11,293 bases of DNA from Chloroflexota bacterium (GCA_017743585.1 JAGHYP010000065.1:1-11293); one strand, 5' to 3'; shown: positions 1 to 6,746, numbered from the stretch's first letter. Numbers and translations: made by a program. Notes: generated by a model not told the origin, from the letters alone.

Positions 1-223
1 GCACCAAGCGCGCCGATAGCCCTGACCACGCCTCAGGATCGTTCAGGACTACGATCAGCTCGGCGCACAGCGGCGCCAACACGGCGCAGGTGCGTTCCAG
101 CAGCGTCGGCGCGTTTTCTCCCCACAAGCGCAAGGCGCGCTTATCCTCGCCCAAGCGGCGGCTGCGTCCGCCTGCCAAGATGATGCCTGAACAAGCGATG
201 AGTGAATGTGGCTCGCAGTTCAT
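1..223 (-). CDS. mobA: Molybdenum cofactor guanylyltransferase, N-terminal fragment
   Basis: Translating the minus strand from the ATG at 221-223 gives 74 open residues running off the left edge. Residues 13-30 read GIILAGGRSRRLGEDKRA, which is the nucleotide-binding signature LAGG-x-S-x-R-x-G-x-DK of the MobA/NTP_transf_3 family. This family transfers GMP from GTP to molybdopterin to make the guanine dinucleotide cofactor in the cytoplasm. The Rossmann-type second strand (AELIVVLND, about 54-62) also fits. No clear Shine-Dalgarno sequence precedes the ATG, but a TAGATT hexamer lies 7 nt upstream (231-236), the arrangement of leaderless genes. The gene diverges from galK. About 120 C-terminal residues of a usual ~200-residue MobA lie outside the window. 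A related sugar or nucleotide transferase (for example a MobA-like or CofC-like protein) cannot be excluded, but the signature is closest to MobA. Confidence 0.85.
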   Translation of the reverse strand, partial: MNCEPHSLIACSGIILAGGRSRRLGEDKRALRLWGENAPTLLERTCAVLAPLCAELIVVLNDPEAWSGLSARLV

Positions 224-230
224 ATGTCAA

Positions 231-236
231 AATCTA
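231..236 (-). promoter_or_regulatory. Possible -10 element for mobA (leaderless spacing)
   Basis: On the minus strand TAGATT lies exactly 7 nt before the mobA ATG, with a weak TTGTTT 17 bp further upstream. This spacing would start the transcript at or next to the start codon. It agrees with the missing ribosome-binding site, but both hexamers match the consensus poorly. Confidence 0.3.
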
Positions 237-320
237 CATCACTTGAGCAGAGGAAACAACCGCGACTTGCGAGGTCTTGGGAAAGGTCGCCTCAGTCAGT
301 TCTAGGGCGGCATGCGCACA

Positions 321-349
321 TTGTCAACCCACCTGACCTGTGGTAAGCT
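321..349 (+). promoter_or_regulatory. Putative sigma70-type promoter upstream of galK
   Basis: TTGTCA (321-326, one mismatch to TTGACA) is followed after 17 bp by TAAGCT (344-349). The -10 hexamer is preceded by TGG, an extended -10. It would give a leader of about 160 nt before the galK ATG at 518. The rest of 224-517 shows no convincing gene; short open frames there have no recognisable protein or ribosome-binding site. Confidence 0.45.
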
Positions 350-517
350 GTACGCAATGCCGTTCTGCACGCGCTGCGCTGAGGATAGCGTAACTGAAAT
401 GGGGAATCGCTCAACGCCTGCCGCTGCGGGGCGCTATGCTGGAGAGGCGCTGCGCCATCATGCGCCGCTAGACGGCGAAGTGTGCTATCGGGTCGTTTTT
501 CGAGGTTGTTTTCAGCT

Positions 518-2233
518 ATGGCGGACAATCACGCGGTTGTTTTTTTGATGGGGACGGCTGGCAGCTCGCAATGGCGCGAGCCGATCAAGGCGGCGTGCGC
601 GGCAGAAGGCATCAGCGTCTTTGATCCGATTGTGCCGCAGTGGGACGAAGCAGCGAGTCGCCGCGAAGCAGAGGCATTGCAACGCGCTCAGGTCGTCCTG
701 ATGGCGATCACAAACGAGACAGCGAGTGTCGGCGCGTTGGCTGAGAGCGGTTGGGTGGCGCTCAGCGCGCTCAGACGCCACCAAGCCTTAGGGCTTTACA
801 TCGATCCGAGCTATGCAGAGCAGGCTGAGCCAGCAGGCAGCCCGCAAACAGACGCGCCGCGCGCGGATAAGCGCGCCACAGATACGCTTGAGAGCGCCAG
901 TCGGCGCGCGCGCCAGTTGGTGATCCAGCACGCGGCGCGCCTCGCCGAGCAGTTTCCTGAGCTGAATATCTACATCGCCAAAGACCTCGCCGATCTGCAG
1001 GCGTGGACGATCCAGATGGCGAAGAAGCACCTGCCGGGCACGGTTAGGCAGGTGGAGCAGCCGCAGCAGGCGGCGCTTGCCGCTTACACAGCGCGCCACC
1101 AAGCGCCGCCGCTGTGCGTCGCCTACGCGCCGGGCAGAGTGAACCTCATCGGCGAGCATACTGATTACAACGACGGCTTCGTGTTGCCCGCCGCGATTGA
1201 TAAGGCGATTTACGTGGCGGCAAACTTGCGCGACGATGACCTGATCGTGCTGCACTCGCTCGACTTCGAGAGCGAGGTGACCTTTCCACTGGCGCGCCTG
1301 CACGACGATTCCTTGCCGGCTTGGACGCGCTACATACGCGGCGCGATCGCGCTGTGCGGCACGCTCGCTTTGCTCAACGGGCAGAATCCCAATCGCTTGC
1401 GCGGCATGAACTTCACCATTGCGGGCAACGTGCCGCTTGGCGCGGGCTTCAGCTCATCAGCCGCCATCGAGGTCGCCATGTTCGAGGCGCTCAGCGCCCT
1501 GCTCGGCGTGCCGCTCACACAGACTCAAAAAGCGCTGCTCGGGCAGCAGGTGGAGCATCATTTCATCGGCATTCGCAGCGGCATCATGGATCAGCTGATC
1601 GCAGCCATCGGCAAGCTCGACCACGCTTTTCTGATCGATTGCCGCAGCCTTGAGGCGACGCCCGTGCCGCTGCCCAAGGGCGTGACGCTTGTCACGCTCG
1701 ACACAGGCGTGCGGCGCGAGCTGGTGAGCAGCGAATACGGGCTGCGGCGCGAGCAGTGCGAGCAGGCGGCGCGCATCATGGGCGTGCCGAGCCTGCGCGA
1801 CGCCACGCCCGAGCTATTCGCCGCCAAACGTGCCGAGATGCCTGAGGTGATAGCACGGCGAGCGCAGCACGTGCTGGAAGAGAACGCGCGCACGCTGGCG
1901 GCAGCTGAGGCGCTGCAGCAAGGCGACCTCGATAAGCTGGGCGCGCTGCTGAACGCCAGCCACGCCAGCCTGAGCCAACTGTACCAAGTCAGCATCCCTG
2001 AGCTGGACCTGATGGCGGCATTGGCACAACAACAGAGCGGAGTCTACGGCGCGCGCATGATGGGCGGCGGCTTCGGCGGCGCCGTGATTGCGCTAGTGGC
2101 AGATGAGGCGGTCTCGCAAACTATCGAGGCGGTCAGCGCAGCTTACACGGCGCAGAGCGGGCGAGTCTGCACGCCGTACACGGCGAAAGCAGGCGCGGGC
2201 AGCGGCGTCATGTACCTAGGCGGAGTCGGGTGA
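518..2233 (+). CDS. galK: Galactokinase with N-terminal nucleoside 2-deoxyribosyltransferase-like domain
   Basis: A 571-residue protein, about 180 longer than ordinary galactokinase. The C-terminal ~385 residues are a complete GHMP kinase that phosphorylates galactose at C1 with ATP. They contain the galactokinase signature PGRVNLIGEHTDY (205-217), the ATP loop PLGAGFSSSAA (306-316, Phe where Leu is usual), the catalytic Asp in GIMDQ (D358) and the third motif GARMMGGGFGGA (511-522). Residues 5-100 resemble the nucleoside 2-deoxyribosyltransferase-like family (PF15891 type): VVFLMGT strand (7-13), W19R, FDPIVPQWDE (35-44) and an acidic GALAESG motif (72-78). An Ala/Pro/Asp-rich linker (about 104-125) and a helical stretch (about 126-172) join the two parts. 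There is no stop or frameshift between the domains. I chose the ATG at 518 because the first beta strand starts five residues later and GAGG lies upstream; a GTG at 482 would add 12 unsupported residues. The kinase call is secure; the role of the N-terminal domain is inferred from motifs only. Confidence 0.93.
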   Translation: MADNHAVVFLMGTAGSSQWREPIKAACAAEGISVFDPIVPQWDEAASRREAEALQRAQVVLMAITNETASVGALAESGWVALSALRRHQALGLYIDPSYAEQAEPAGSPQTDAPRADKRATDTLESASRRARQLVIQHAARLAEQFPELNIYIAKDLADLQAWTIQMAKKHLPGTVRQVEQPQQAALAAYTARHQAPPLCVAYAPGRVNLIGEHTDYNDGFVLPAAIDKAIYVAANLRDDDLIVLHSLDFESEVTFPLARLHDDSLPAWTRYIRGAIALCGTLALLNGQNPNRLRGMNFTIAGNVPLGAGFSSSAAIEVAMFEALSALLGVPLTQTQKALLGQQVEHHFIGIRSGIMDQLIAAIGKLDHAFLIDCRSLEATPVPLPKGVTLVTLDTGVRRELVSSEYGLRREQCEQAARIMGVPSLRDATPELFAAKRAEMPEVIARRAQHVLEENARTLAAAEALQQGDLDKLGALLNASHASLSQLYQVSIPELDLMAALAQQQSGVYGARMMGGGFGGAVIALVADEAVSQTIEAVSAAYTAQSGRVCTPYTAKAGAGSGVMYLGGVG

Positions 2234-2344
2234 GCCTGCGCTACAAGGCCGCGCCACAGTTCCGCCTCTCAGGAGTGGCACGCACTTCAGCAAGTGAGTA
2301 ATTCACCGAATCGCAATGGACATTCTGCTCGGCGTGCGTTAGCC

Positions 2345-2350
2345 TATAAG
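2345..2350 (+). promoter_or_regulatory. Possible -10 element for the HEAT gene cluster
   Basis: TATAAG lies 28 nt before the GTG start of the first HEAT gene. The best -35 candidate, TGGACA (2317-2322), is 22 bp away, too far for an ordinary promoter, so this is weak. The remaining sequence between galK and this gene (2234-2378) shows no terminator hairpin or other feature. Confidence 0.25.
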
Positions 2351-2378
2351 CGAAGTTGCCGAAAAGGTAGGTGCGGTC

Positions 2379-2804
2379 GTGTTGCCCGAGCTGTTAGAAC
2401 GCCTGAAGCATCCTGATCAATCAGTGCGCATCGAGACCTTGCGCATCTTGGCGATGGTCGAGGAGGTGCGCGCGTTGAACGCCATTGCGCAAGTCTATCG
2501 AACCGATCCCGAGCCGAGCGTGCGCCAAGTAGCGCATTGGGCAGGGCAGATCATCTACGCCGCCAAGCGCAGCGCACAGACCCCCGCCGCGACAACCGCG
2601 CCTTCGCTCAGCGAGCGTCAGGAAGCCTTCTTGCGCAGCTTGATCGAAAAAGACCCCCGCACCTACGATCTGATGCAGCTCAGCCTGCAGCGCGAGGAGC
2701 TGCACCAGACGCGCGCGAGCACGCCGCCTGCGCCGCCCAGTCAAGCGCCGCTCGACCTGATGCGCCTGTTGGATGAAGGACTCTCAGAGGACTTTTTCAG
2801 CTGA
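2379..2804 (+). CDS. Small HEAT-repeat protein (first of three paralogs)
   Basis: A 141-residue soluble protein without signal peptide or membrane segment. Residues 1-62 form two HEAT-like helical pairs: LLERLKHPDQSVRIETLRIL, then ALNAIAQVYRTDPEPSVRQ, ending in AGQIIY. The D-x-x-V-R positions typical of HEAT or PBS-lyase-type repeats are present. The C-terminal half is unlike its two paralogs: a charged helical part (about 76-110) and a Pro/Ala linker, ending in a short acidic tail (DEGLSEDFFS). The GTG start at 2379 follows AGGTAGGT (2365-2372) and an in-frame stop at 2340 limits any extension. The next gene starts 8 nt after its stop, so the two are probably cotranscribed. HEAT repeats generally act as protein-binding scaffolds; the partner is unknown. 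Confidence 0.75.
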   Translation: MLPELLERLKHPDQSVRIETLRILAMVEEVRALNAIAQVYRTDPEPSVRQVAHWAGQIIYAAKRSAQTPAATTAPSLSERQEAFLRSLIEKDPRTYDLMQLSLQREELHQTRASTPPAPPSQAPLDLMRLLDEGLSEDFFS

Positions 2805-2812
2805 GGTGTGCT

Positions 2813-3073
2813 ATGCGCGATCCATTGGAAATATGGCTGCGGCGTCTGCACGATCCTGATGCTGCTACGCGCCGTCAGGCGATACGCCAGATCGAGTTGA
2901 TTGGCGATCCGCGCGCTTTAGGCGCTCTGGCGCAGCTTTTCGCGCTCGATCCTGACTTGGAAATCCGCAAGCTGGCCCAGAATGCAGGCAAGACCATCTA
3001 TCAGGCTGTTGAGCGCCGTCTCGCCAACGAGCGCCGCCACTTCTCGCCGAATCCATCGCCAGATCGCCCTTGA
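2813..3073 (+). CDS. Small HEAT-repeat protein (second of three paralogs)
   Basis: An 86-residue protein that is almost entirely one HEAT unit pair: LEIWLRRLHDPDAATRRQAI, then GDPRALGALAQLFALDPDLE, followed by IRKLAQNAGKTIY. It ends in a short basic, Pro/Asn-rich tail. It aligns along its first ~65 residues with both neighbours, sharing the D-x-x-x-R, RAL-x-A-x-AQ and AG-x-x-IY positions. The ATG at 2813 is preceded by GAGGTG (2803-2808), which overlaps the stop codon of the upstream gene, suggesting coupled translation. No catalytic residues are apparent; a scaffold or regulatory binding role is inferred from the fold alone. Confidence 0.72.
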   Translation: MRDPLEIWLRRLHDPDAATRRQAIRQIELIGDPRALGALAQLFALDPDLEIRKLAQNAGKTIYQAVERRLANERRHFSPNPSPDRP

Positions 3074-3101
3074 GTTCACTAGAGGATTGCCTCGAGGAGC
3101 T

Positions 3102-3335
3102 ATGGTCAGCCGCTTGGTGGAGTATCACATTCAACGCCTGAAGGATAAAGACCCAAACGTGCGCTTGAGAGCGATCAACGAGTTGCGTCTGCTCGGCGAC
3201 CCTGCTGCCTTGCCTGCCCTTGAGCAAGTCTTCCGCAACGATAGCGCCCCTGAGGTGCGCAAGGCGGCGCAGCGCGCAGGGCGCGAGATTTACGAAAAAA
3301 GCATCTCTGCACGAGGCGACAAAAAAACTGAGTAG
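3102..3335 (+). CDS. Small HEAT-repeat protein (third of three paralogs)
   Basis: A 77-residue protein: a HEAT unit (IQRLKDKDPNVRLRAINELR, then GDPAALPALEQVFRNDSAPE, then VRKAAQRAGREIY) with a charged C-terminus ending GDKKTE. It is closest in pattern to the second paralog. I chose the ATG at 3102 because GAGGAG (3094-3099) lies just upstream and the homology with the paralogs starts there. The same frame is open further upstream to 2982, but that stretch lies over the second HEAT gene and has no paralog match. The gap from the previous stop is 28 nt, so it is probably the last gene of a three-gene transcript. No partner can be named from the sequence. Confidence 0.72.
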   Translation: MVSRLVEYHIQRLKDKDPNVRLRAINELRLLGDPAALPALEQVFRNDSAPEVRKAAQRAGREIYEKSISARGDKKTE

Positions 3336-3353
3336 GCTGGCGGCAATTCAGCG

Positions 3354-3383
3354 TTGACTTGCCGCAAAAAGTGGCGTTACAAT
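3354..3383 (+). promoter_or_regulatory. Strong sigma70-type promoter for the acidic protein / glgA
   Basis: TTGACT (3354-3359, five of six consensus bases) and TACAAT (3378-3383, five of six) are separated by 18 bp. The start site would lie near 3390, leaving a leader of about 30 nt with AAGGAG at 3410-3415, 6 nt before the GTG at 3422. This is the best-formed promoter plus ribosome-binding site in the window. Confidence 0.7.
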
Positions 3384-3421
3384 GCCTGAGATTTTGCTCT
3401 GCACATGCCAAGGAGTCATCC

Positions 3422-3793
3422 GTGAGCGCAACTGCACTCGTATCTCTGAACGCACCGTCTGAAGCAGCAGCGCCTGATACGTCTGCGCTGACCGACGCGC
3501 CTTTCGCTGTGCCCGCGGCATCCGTCGCGCCGCTCAGCACGTCAGTGGTCGCCGTCAAACGGCGCTATGAGGAAGAAGAAGACGATCTGGAGGTTGACGA
3601 AGACGACTTCGACGACTTCGATGAGGACGAGGAAGAAGACTTCGACGACGAAGACGACTTCGACGACTTCGATGAGGACGAGGAAGAAGACTTCGACGAC
3701 GAAGACGACTTCGACGATGAGGGTGATTTCGAGGACGACGAGGAGTTCGAGGATCGGCTGCGCATAGGCTATCTGCTGCGGCGAGTGCCCTAA
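3422..3793 (+). CDS. Hyperacidic Asp/Glu/Phe repeat protein
   Basis: A 123-residue protein of unknown function. Residues 1-45 are Ala/Ser/Pro/Thr-rich and probably disordered. A basic KRR (46-48) precedes an acidic block (50-111) in which 50 of 62 residues are Asp or Glu and most others are evenly spaced Phe. The block contains two exact copies of EDDFDDFDEDEEEDFDD (60-76, 77-93) and a partial third. The last 12 residues switch to a basic, hydrophobic tail (RLRIGYLLRRVP). The GTG at 3422 follows AAGGAG by 6 nt. An in-frame TTG at 3359 is rejected because it overlaps the promoter. The protein has no signal peptide or membrane segment. It sits 14 nt before glgA and shares its promoter. Acidic tails of this sort can mimic nucleic acid or bind basic proteins, but this is speculation here. 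Confidence 0.78.
   Translation: MSATALVSLNAPSEAAAPDTSALTDAPFAVPAASVAPLSTSVVAVKRRYEEEEDDLEVDEDDFDDFDEDEEEDFDDEDDFDDFDEDEEEDFDDEDDFDDEGDFEDDEEFEDRLRIGYLLRRVP
3599..3717 (+). repeat. Exact 51-bp tandem repeat inside the acidic gene
   Basis: Two identical 51-bp units (3599-3649 and 3650-3700) are followed by a 17-bp start of a third copy (3701-3717). The unit is 17 codons, so the reading frame is kept. Perfect nucleotide identity, including synonymous positions, points to recent duplication by slippage or unequal crossover. Confidence 0.92.
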
Positions 3794-3807
3794 TTGGCAG
3801 GCGCCTG

Positions 3808-5271
3808 ATGAACGTCCTGTTTGCCGCAGCGGAAATGACGCCGTTTGCCAAGGCAGGCGGTCTGGCGGATGTAGTGGGCGGCCTGCCCAAGGCGCTGCGC
3901 AGCATGGGCGTAGATGCGCGCGTGGTGATGCCCTTGCATGGCTTCATCGAGCGCGGGCGCCACAACATCGCCTACGCCTTCCACTATCAGTTCGGCAGGC
4001 GGCGCGGCGTGGCAGATATCTACGTCCATCACGCCACCAGCGATGGCGTGCCGGTCTATTTCCTTGAGAGCTATCCGTTCTTCGGGCAAGGCTGGCAGCT
4101 CTACACAGACACTGAGTGGGATCGGCAGCGCTTCATCGCCTTCAGCGAGTTCACGCTCGCTCTGGCTTGGCAATTGGCGCAACGCGAGGGCTGGAAGCTG
4201 GACGTGCTGCACGTCCACGACTGGCATACCGCGCTCGGCAGTTTTCTGGTTGCGCATAGCCGCTTCGATCCGTTCTGGCAGCCCGTCGGCACGGTGCTGA
4301 CCATTCACAACATGGGCTATCAAGGCGAGGAATCGGGCGGCGCGCTCTTCGACGCCGGCATCCCTGCACGCACGCAGCCCGACCTAGTCTTTCACGGCAA
4401 GAGCGACAACTTGCTGGCGATCGCGATTGCCTACAGCGACGTCATCACAGTGGTCAGCCCGCGCTATGCTGAAGAAATCCAATATCCGCGCCTTGGAGAA
4501 GGCTTGGAGGCGCTCGTCCGCTGGCGTGCGCAAGGCGGCGACGTCGTCGGCATCCTAAACGGCTTGGATGTGGAGCGCAACGATCCCGCTACTGATCCTG
4601 CCTTGCTGCACCCGTTTAGCGCGCAAGACCTTGCGCCGCGCGCCTTGAACAAGACGGCGCTTCAGGCGCAGCTTGGCTTGCCGTGCCGCGCCGATGTGCC
4701 GCTGATCGGCGCCGTCACGCGCCTGACCGCGCAAAAAGGCTTCGATCTGGCGATCCCGGCCCTGCATCGCCTGTTGGCGGATGAGGACGTGCAAGTGATC
4801 GTCCTAGGCAGCGGCGAAGGCCGCCTTGAAGATGAGTTGCGCACGCTAGAGTACGCTCATGGCGGCCGGATGCGCGCTGTGATCGGCTACGATACTATCC
4901 TTGCGCAGCGCATTTACGCCGCAAGCGACCTGTTCTTGATGCCGAGCCGCTACGAGCCTTGCGGCACCAGCCAGATGATCGCCATGCGCTACGGAGCGCT
5001 GCCCGTTGTGCGCGAGACAGGCGGCTTGGCGGATACCGTGCAAAACTACGATAACGGCGATGCCGAGATCGGCACAGGTTTTGTTTTCCTGTGGGAGACG
5101 CCTGAGGCGGTGCTTGGCACGCTGCGCTGGGCGCTGGAGACCTATCGCCACCGCCCTGAGGCATTTCGGCGAATGCAGCTGCGCGCCATGCAGCGCGATT
5201 TCAGTTGGCGCGAGAGCGCAGCTGAGTACGTTCGCGCGTATGAGCGCGCCTTCAAGCGGCATCGCGGCTAG
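3808..5271 (+). CDS. glgA: Glycogen synthase (ADP-glucose type, GT5)
   Basis: A 487-residue protein of normal GlgA length. It extends the alpha-1,4-glucan chain from ADP-glucose in the cytoplasm. The N-terminal Rossmann domain opens with AAEMTPFAKAGGLADVVGGL (7-26), including the K-x-GGL nucleotide-sugar loop (K15). HVHDWHT (135-141) and TIHNMGYQG (165-173) are family motifs. The C-terminal domain has TRLTAQKG (304-311, the Arg/Lys pair that holds the diphosphate), MPSRYEPCGTSQMIAMRYG (378-396, with catalytic-site E383) and TGGLADTV (404-411). The Thr-Ser after EPCG differs from the Leu-Thr common in proteobacterial enzymes. The start is 14 nt after the acidic gene, with only a weak GGCAGG site. 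No branching enzyme or ADP-glucose pyrophosphorylase gene is in the window. Its 3' end overlaps the opposing transporter gene by 20 bp. Confidence 0.96.
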   Translation: MNVLFAAAEMTPFAKAGGLADVVGGLPKALRSMGVDARVVMPLHGFIERGRHNIAYAFHYQFGRRRGVADIYVHHATSDGVPVYFLESYPFFGQGWQLYTDTEWDRQRFIAFSEFTLALAWQLAQREGWKLDVLHVHDWHTALGSFLVAHSRFDPFWQPVGTVLTIHNMGYQGEESGGALFDAGIPARTQPDLVFHGKSDNLLAIAIAYSDVITVVSPRYAEEIQYPRLGEGLEALVRWRAQGGDVVGILNGLDVERNDPATDPALLHPFSAQDLAPRALNKTALQAQLGLPCRADVPLIGAVTRLTAQKGFDLAIPALHRLLADEDVQVIVLGSGEGRLEDELRTLEYAHGGRMRAVIGYDTILAQRIYAASDLFLMPSRYEPCGTSQMIAMRYGALPVVRETGGLADTVQNYDNGDAEIGTGFVFLWETPEAVLGTLRWALETYRHRPEAFRRMQLRAMQRDFSWRESAAEYVRAYERAFKRHRG

Positions 5272-6550
5272 GCTCTGCCTGCAGGATAGCGCATGCTTCA
5301 CGGCTTGGCTCGTGCACGCGGTTCAGATTGAACAGGGCGCCGCCTGCAATCCGTAAGCCGCCGCTGAGGAGCAGCACAGTCGGAATATCGAACCGCTCTG
5401 CTAGCCAAACGCCTGCCAAAGGCGCGGCGAACAGGCTGAGGTTCAGCACAGCGTTGTACCAGCCCATGTATGTAGCGCGATGCTCGCCCGCGCCTAGCTT
5501 CAGCATCACGTTCAAGCTGCCCAGCTCCACGCCCGGATGGAACAGGTTGACAAGCCAGTTGATGAACAAGATCGCCGTCAGGTCGGGGAAGAGCACGATT
5601 CCAACTGGGAAGATCCACGTCAGCAGGCTGGCCGTGCGCAACGCCCATGAGTAGCTGCGCCGCCGTAGCAGGCGCATCCACAGCAAGTTGCCCATCACCA
5701 TGCCTGCAAAGCCGACCGCCGAATTGAGACCGATCCACGCATCGGAGGCCTCGAGCCTCTCGATGTAATAGACCGTGAAGAGCGCCAAAGGCAACGTCAA
5801 GCCTGCGTGATAGACCAGCGAATTGAAGAGCATCCGCCTGATGTTGGCGTTCAGCTGTGCGGGCGGCGCATCGGCGCGCGCCGTCTTGCGCGTAGCGACC
5901 GGCGTGAGGCGCGATTCGGGCAAGATCAACCGATTCAGGTAGTGTTGGCTGCCCAGCGAGACCAAGAAGCCGAAGGCATACATCAGCTGGTAATTGAGCG
6001 GAAACGGCGCGCTATCCAGCCAGAGGCCTGCCAGCAAAGAGGTGACCACAATGCCGATCGCCCAGATGCTCTGCCGCACAGAGAAGACTGTGGCGCGTTG
6101 CCGCTCAGGGATGATTTCTGCCAAGAGCGCTTGAAAGCCATTCGTGAAGAAGATCGTGGGCAAGCTGAGCAAGATCACCAGCGCCACCAGCCAAGCCGCT
6201 GCATCTTGCGGAAATAAGATCGGCAGGAGCGCAATGGCGCCCGTGCTGACGCGCGTGAGCAGCAGGCTGCCGAAGATCCAACGCCTACGATTGGGCAGTC
6301 GCTCCAGCAGGCGCGCCGACGGAATGCTGAAAACTGCCGAGACGAGCGCGGGGATCGCGCTCAGCAGGGCGACCAGCTCCTCGCCGCCGCCTGCGCGCAC
6401 CACAAAAGCGGCGTGGAAGGTGACAATCGCGCCCAACACGCTCGCAAAGGCGATCTCGAGGTACAGATAGCGAATATTGCGTTGTGTGATGGCGTCTACA
6501 GTCGGATCAGCGACGTGACTGCCCAGCAACAGCCGCAAGAAAAAAGCCAT
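5252..6550 (-). CDS. Major facilitator superfamily transporter
   Basis: A 432-residue integral membrane protein with about 12 hydrophobic segments (roughly 29-50, 58-77, 91-112, 118-138, 160-178, 187-204, 240-262, 272-290, 302-321, 323-340, 360-380, 390-409). A basic cytoplasmic loop, PSARLLERLPNRRRW (77-91), lies between segments 2 and 3 where the MFS signature sits. A long polar loop with basic residues (about 209-238) separates the two halves, as usual in this fold. The ATG at 6548-6550 is the only sensible start: an in-frame stop lies about 40 nt upstream. No strong ribosome-binding site is seen. Substrate cannot be read from the sequence; export of small molecules is as likely as sugar uptake, and nearness to glgA is not evidence because the genes are convergent. 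The stop lies inside glgA. Confidence 0.85.
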   Translation of the reverse strand: MAFFLRLLLGSHVADPTVDAITQRNIRYLYLEIAFASVLGAIVTFHAAFVVRAGGGEELVALLSAIPALVSAVFSIPSARLLERLPNRRRWIFGSLLLTRVSTGAIALLPILFPQDAAAWLVALVILLSLPTIFFTNGFQALLAEIIPERQRATVFSVRQSIWAIGIVVTSLLAGLWLDSAPFPLNYQLMYAFGFLVSLGSQHYLNRLILPESRLTPVATRKTARADAPPAQLNANIRRMLFNSLVYHAGLTLPLALFTVYYIERLEASDAWIGLNSAVGFAGMVMGNLLWMRLLRRRSYSWALRTASLLTWIFPVGIVLFPDLTAILFINWLVNLFHPGVELGSLNVMLKLGAGEHRATYMGWYNAVLNLSLFAAPLAGVWLAERFDIPTVLLLSGGLRIAGGALFNLNRVHEPSREACAILQAEPSRDAA

Positions 6551-6645
6551 GTGCGGTCTTTGCGCTTTCCCGAAGGCTTCGGATCGGCTCTATGCCGATG
6601 CAAAGGCGGCCTTGCAGCCTTTCCACAACCGGCTGAAGGCTCAGT

Positions 6646-6657
6646 ATTCTCAAGAAT
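6646..6657. repeat. Short perfect palindrome upstream of the transporter gene
   Basis: ATTCT-CA-AGAAT (6646-6657) lies about 95 nt before the transporter ATG, between it and the HU terminator. It is a plausible small operator, but 12-bp palindromes also arise by chance and no good -10/-35 pair is associated with it. Confidence 0.3.
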
Positions 6658-6671
6658 TTGCGCAAAAGACG

Positions 6672-6708
6672 AAAAGATGAAGAAGGGCGGATCGCTTGAC
6701 CCGCCCTT
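6672..6708 (-). terminator. Rho-independent terminator of the HU gene
   Basis: The perfect 8-bp stem AAGGGCGG (6683-6690) and CCGCCCTT (6701-6708) encloses a 10-nt loop. Read on the minus strand it is followed by CTTCATCTTTT, a T-rich run. It begins about 40 nt after the HU stop codon and would separate HU from the transporter gene. On the plus strand there is no T-run, so it works in one direction only. Confidence 0.75.
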
Positions 6709-6746
6709 AGGGCTGTGTACTACGTACTACGCGGAAATTGTCGTGA

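Noticed and set aside
482..517. GTG at 482 as the galK start
   Set aside because: It would add 12 residues without a ribosome-binding site and before the first conserved strand; the ATG at 518 fits the domain start better.
312..548. 78-codon open frame in the mobA-galK intergenic region
   Set aside because: It overlaps the putative galK promoter and the galK start, has no ribosome-binding site and shows no recognisable protein feature.
788..1303. 171-codon minus-strand open frame inside galK
   Set aside because: It lies wholly within galactokinase, which has full family motifs; the antisense frame has none and is typical of high-GC shadow frames.
3555..3968. Minus-strand open frames over the acidic gene, including a Ser/Lys-rich one
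   Set aside because: They are reverse readings of the GAC/GAA/TTC repeat. Their low complexity follows from the acidic repeat and they have no ribosome-binding site or family motif.
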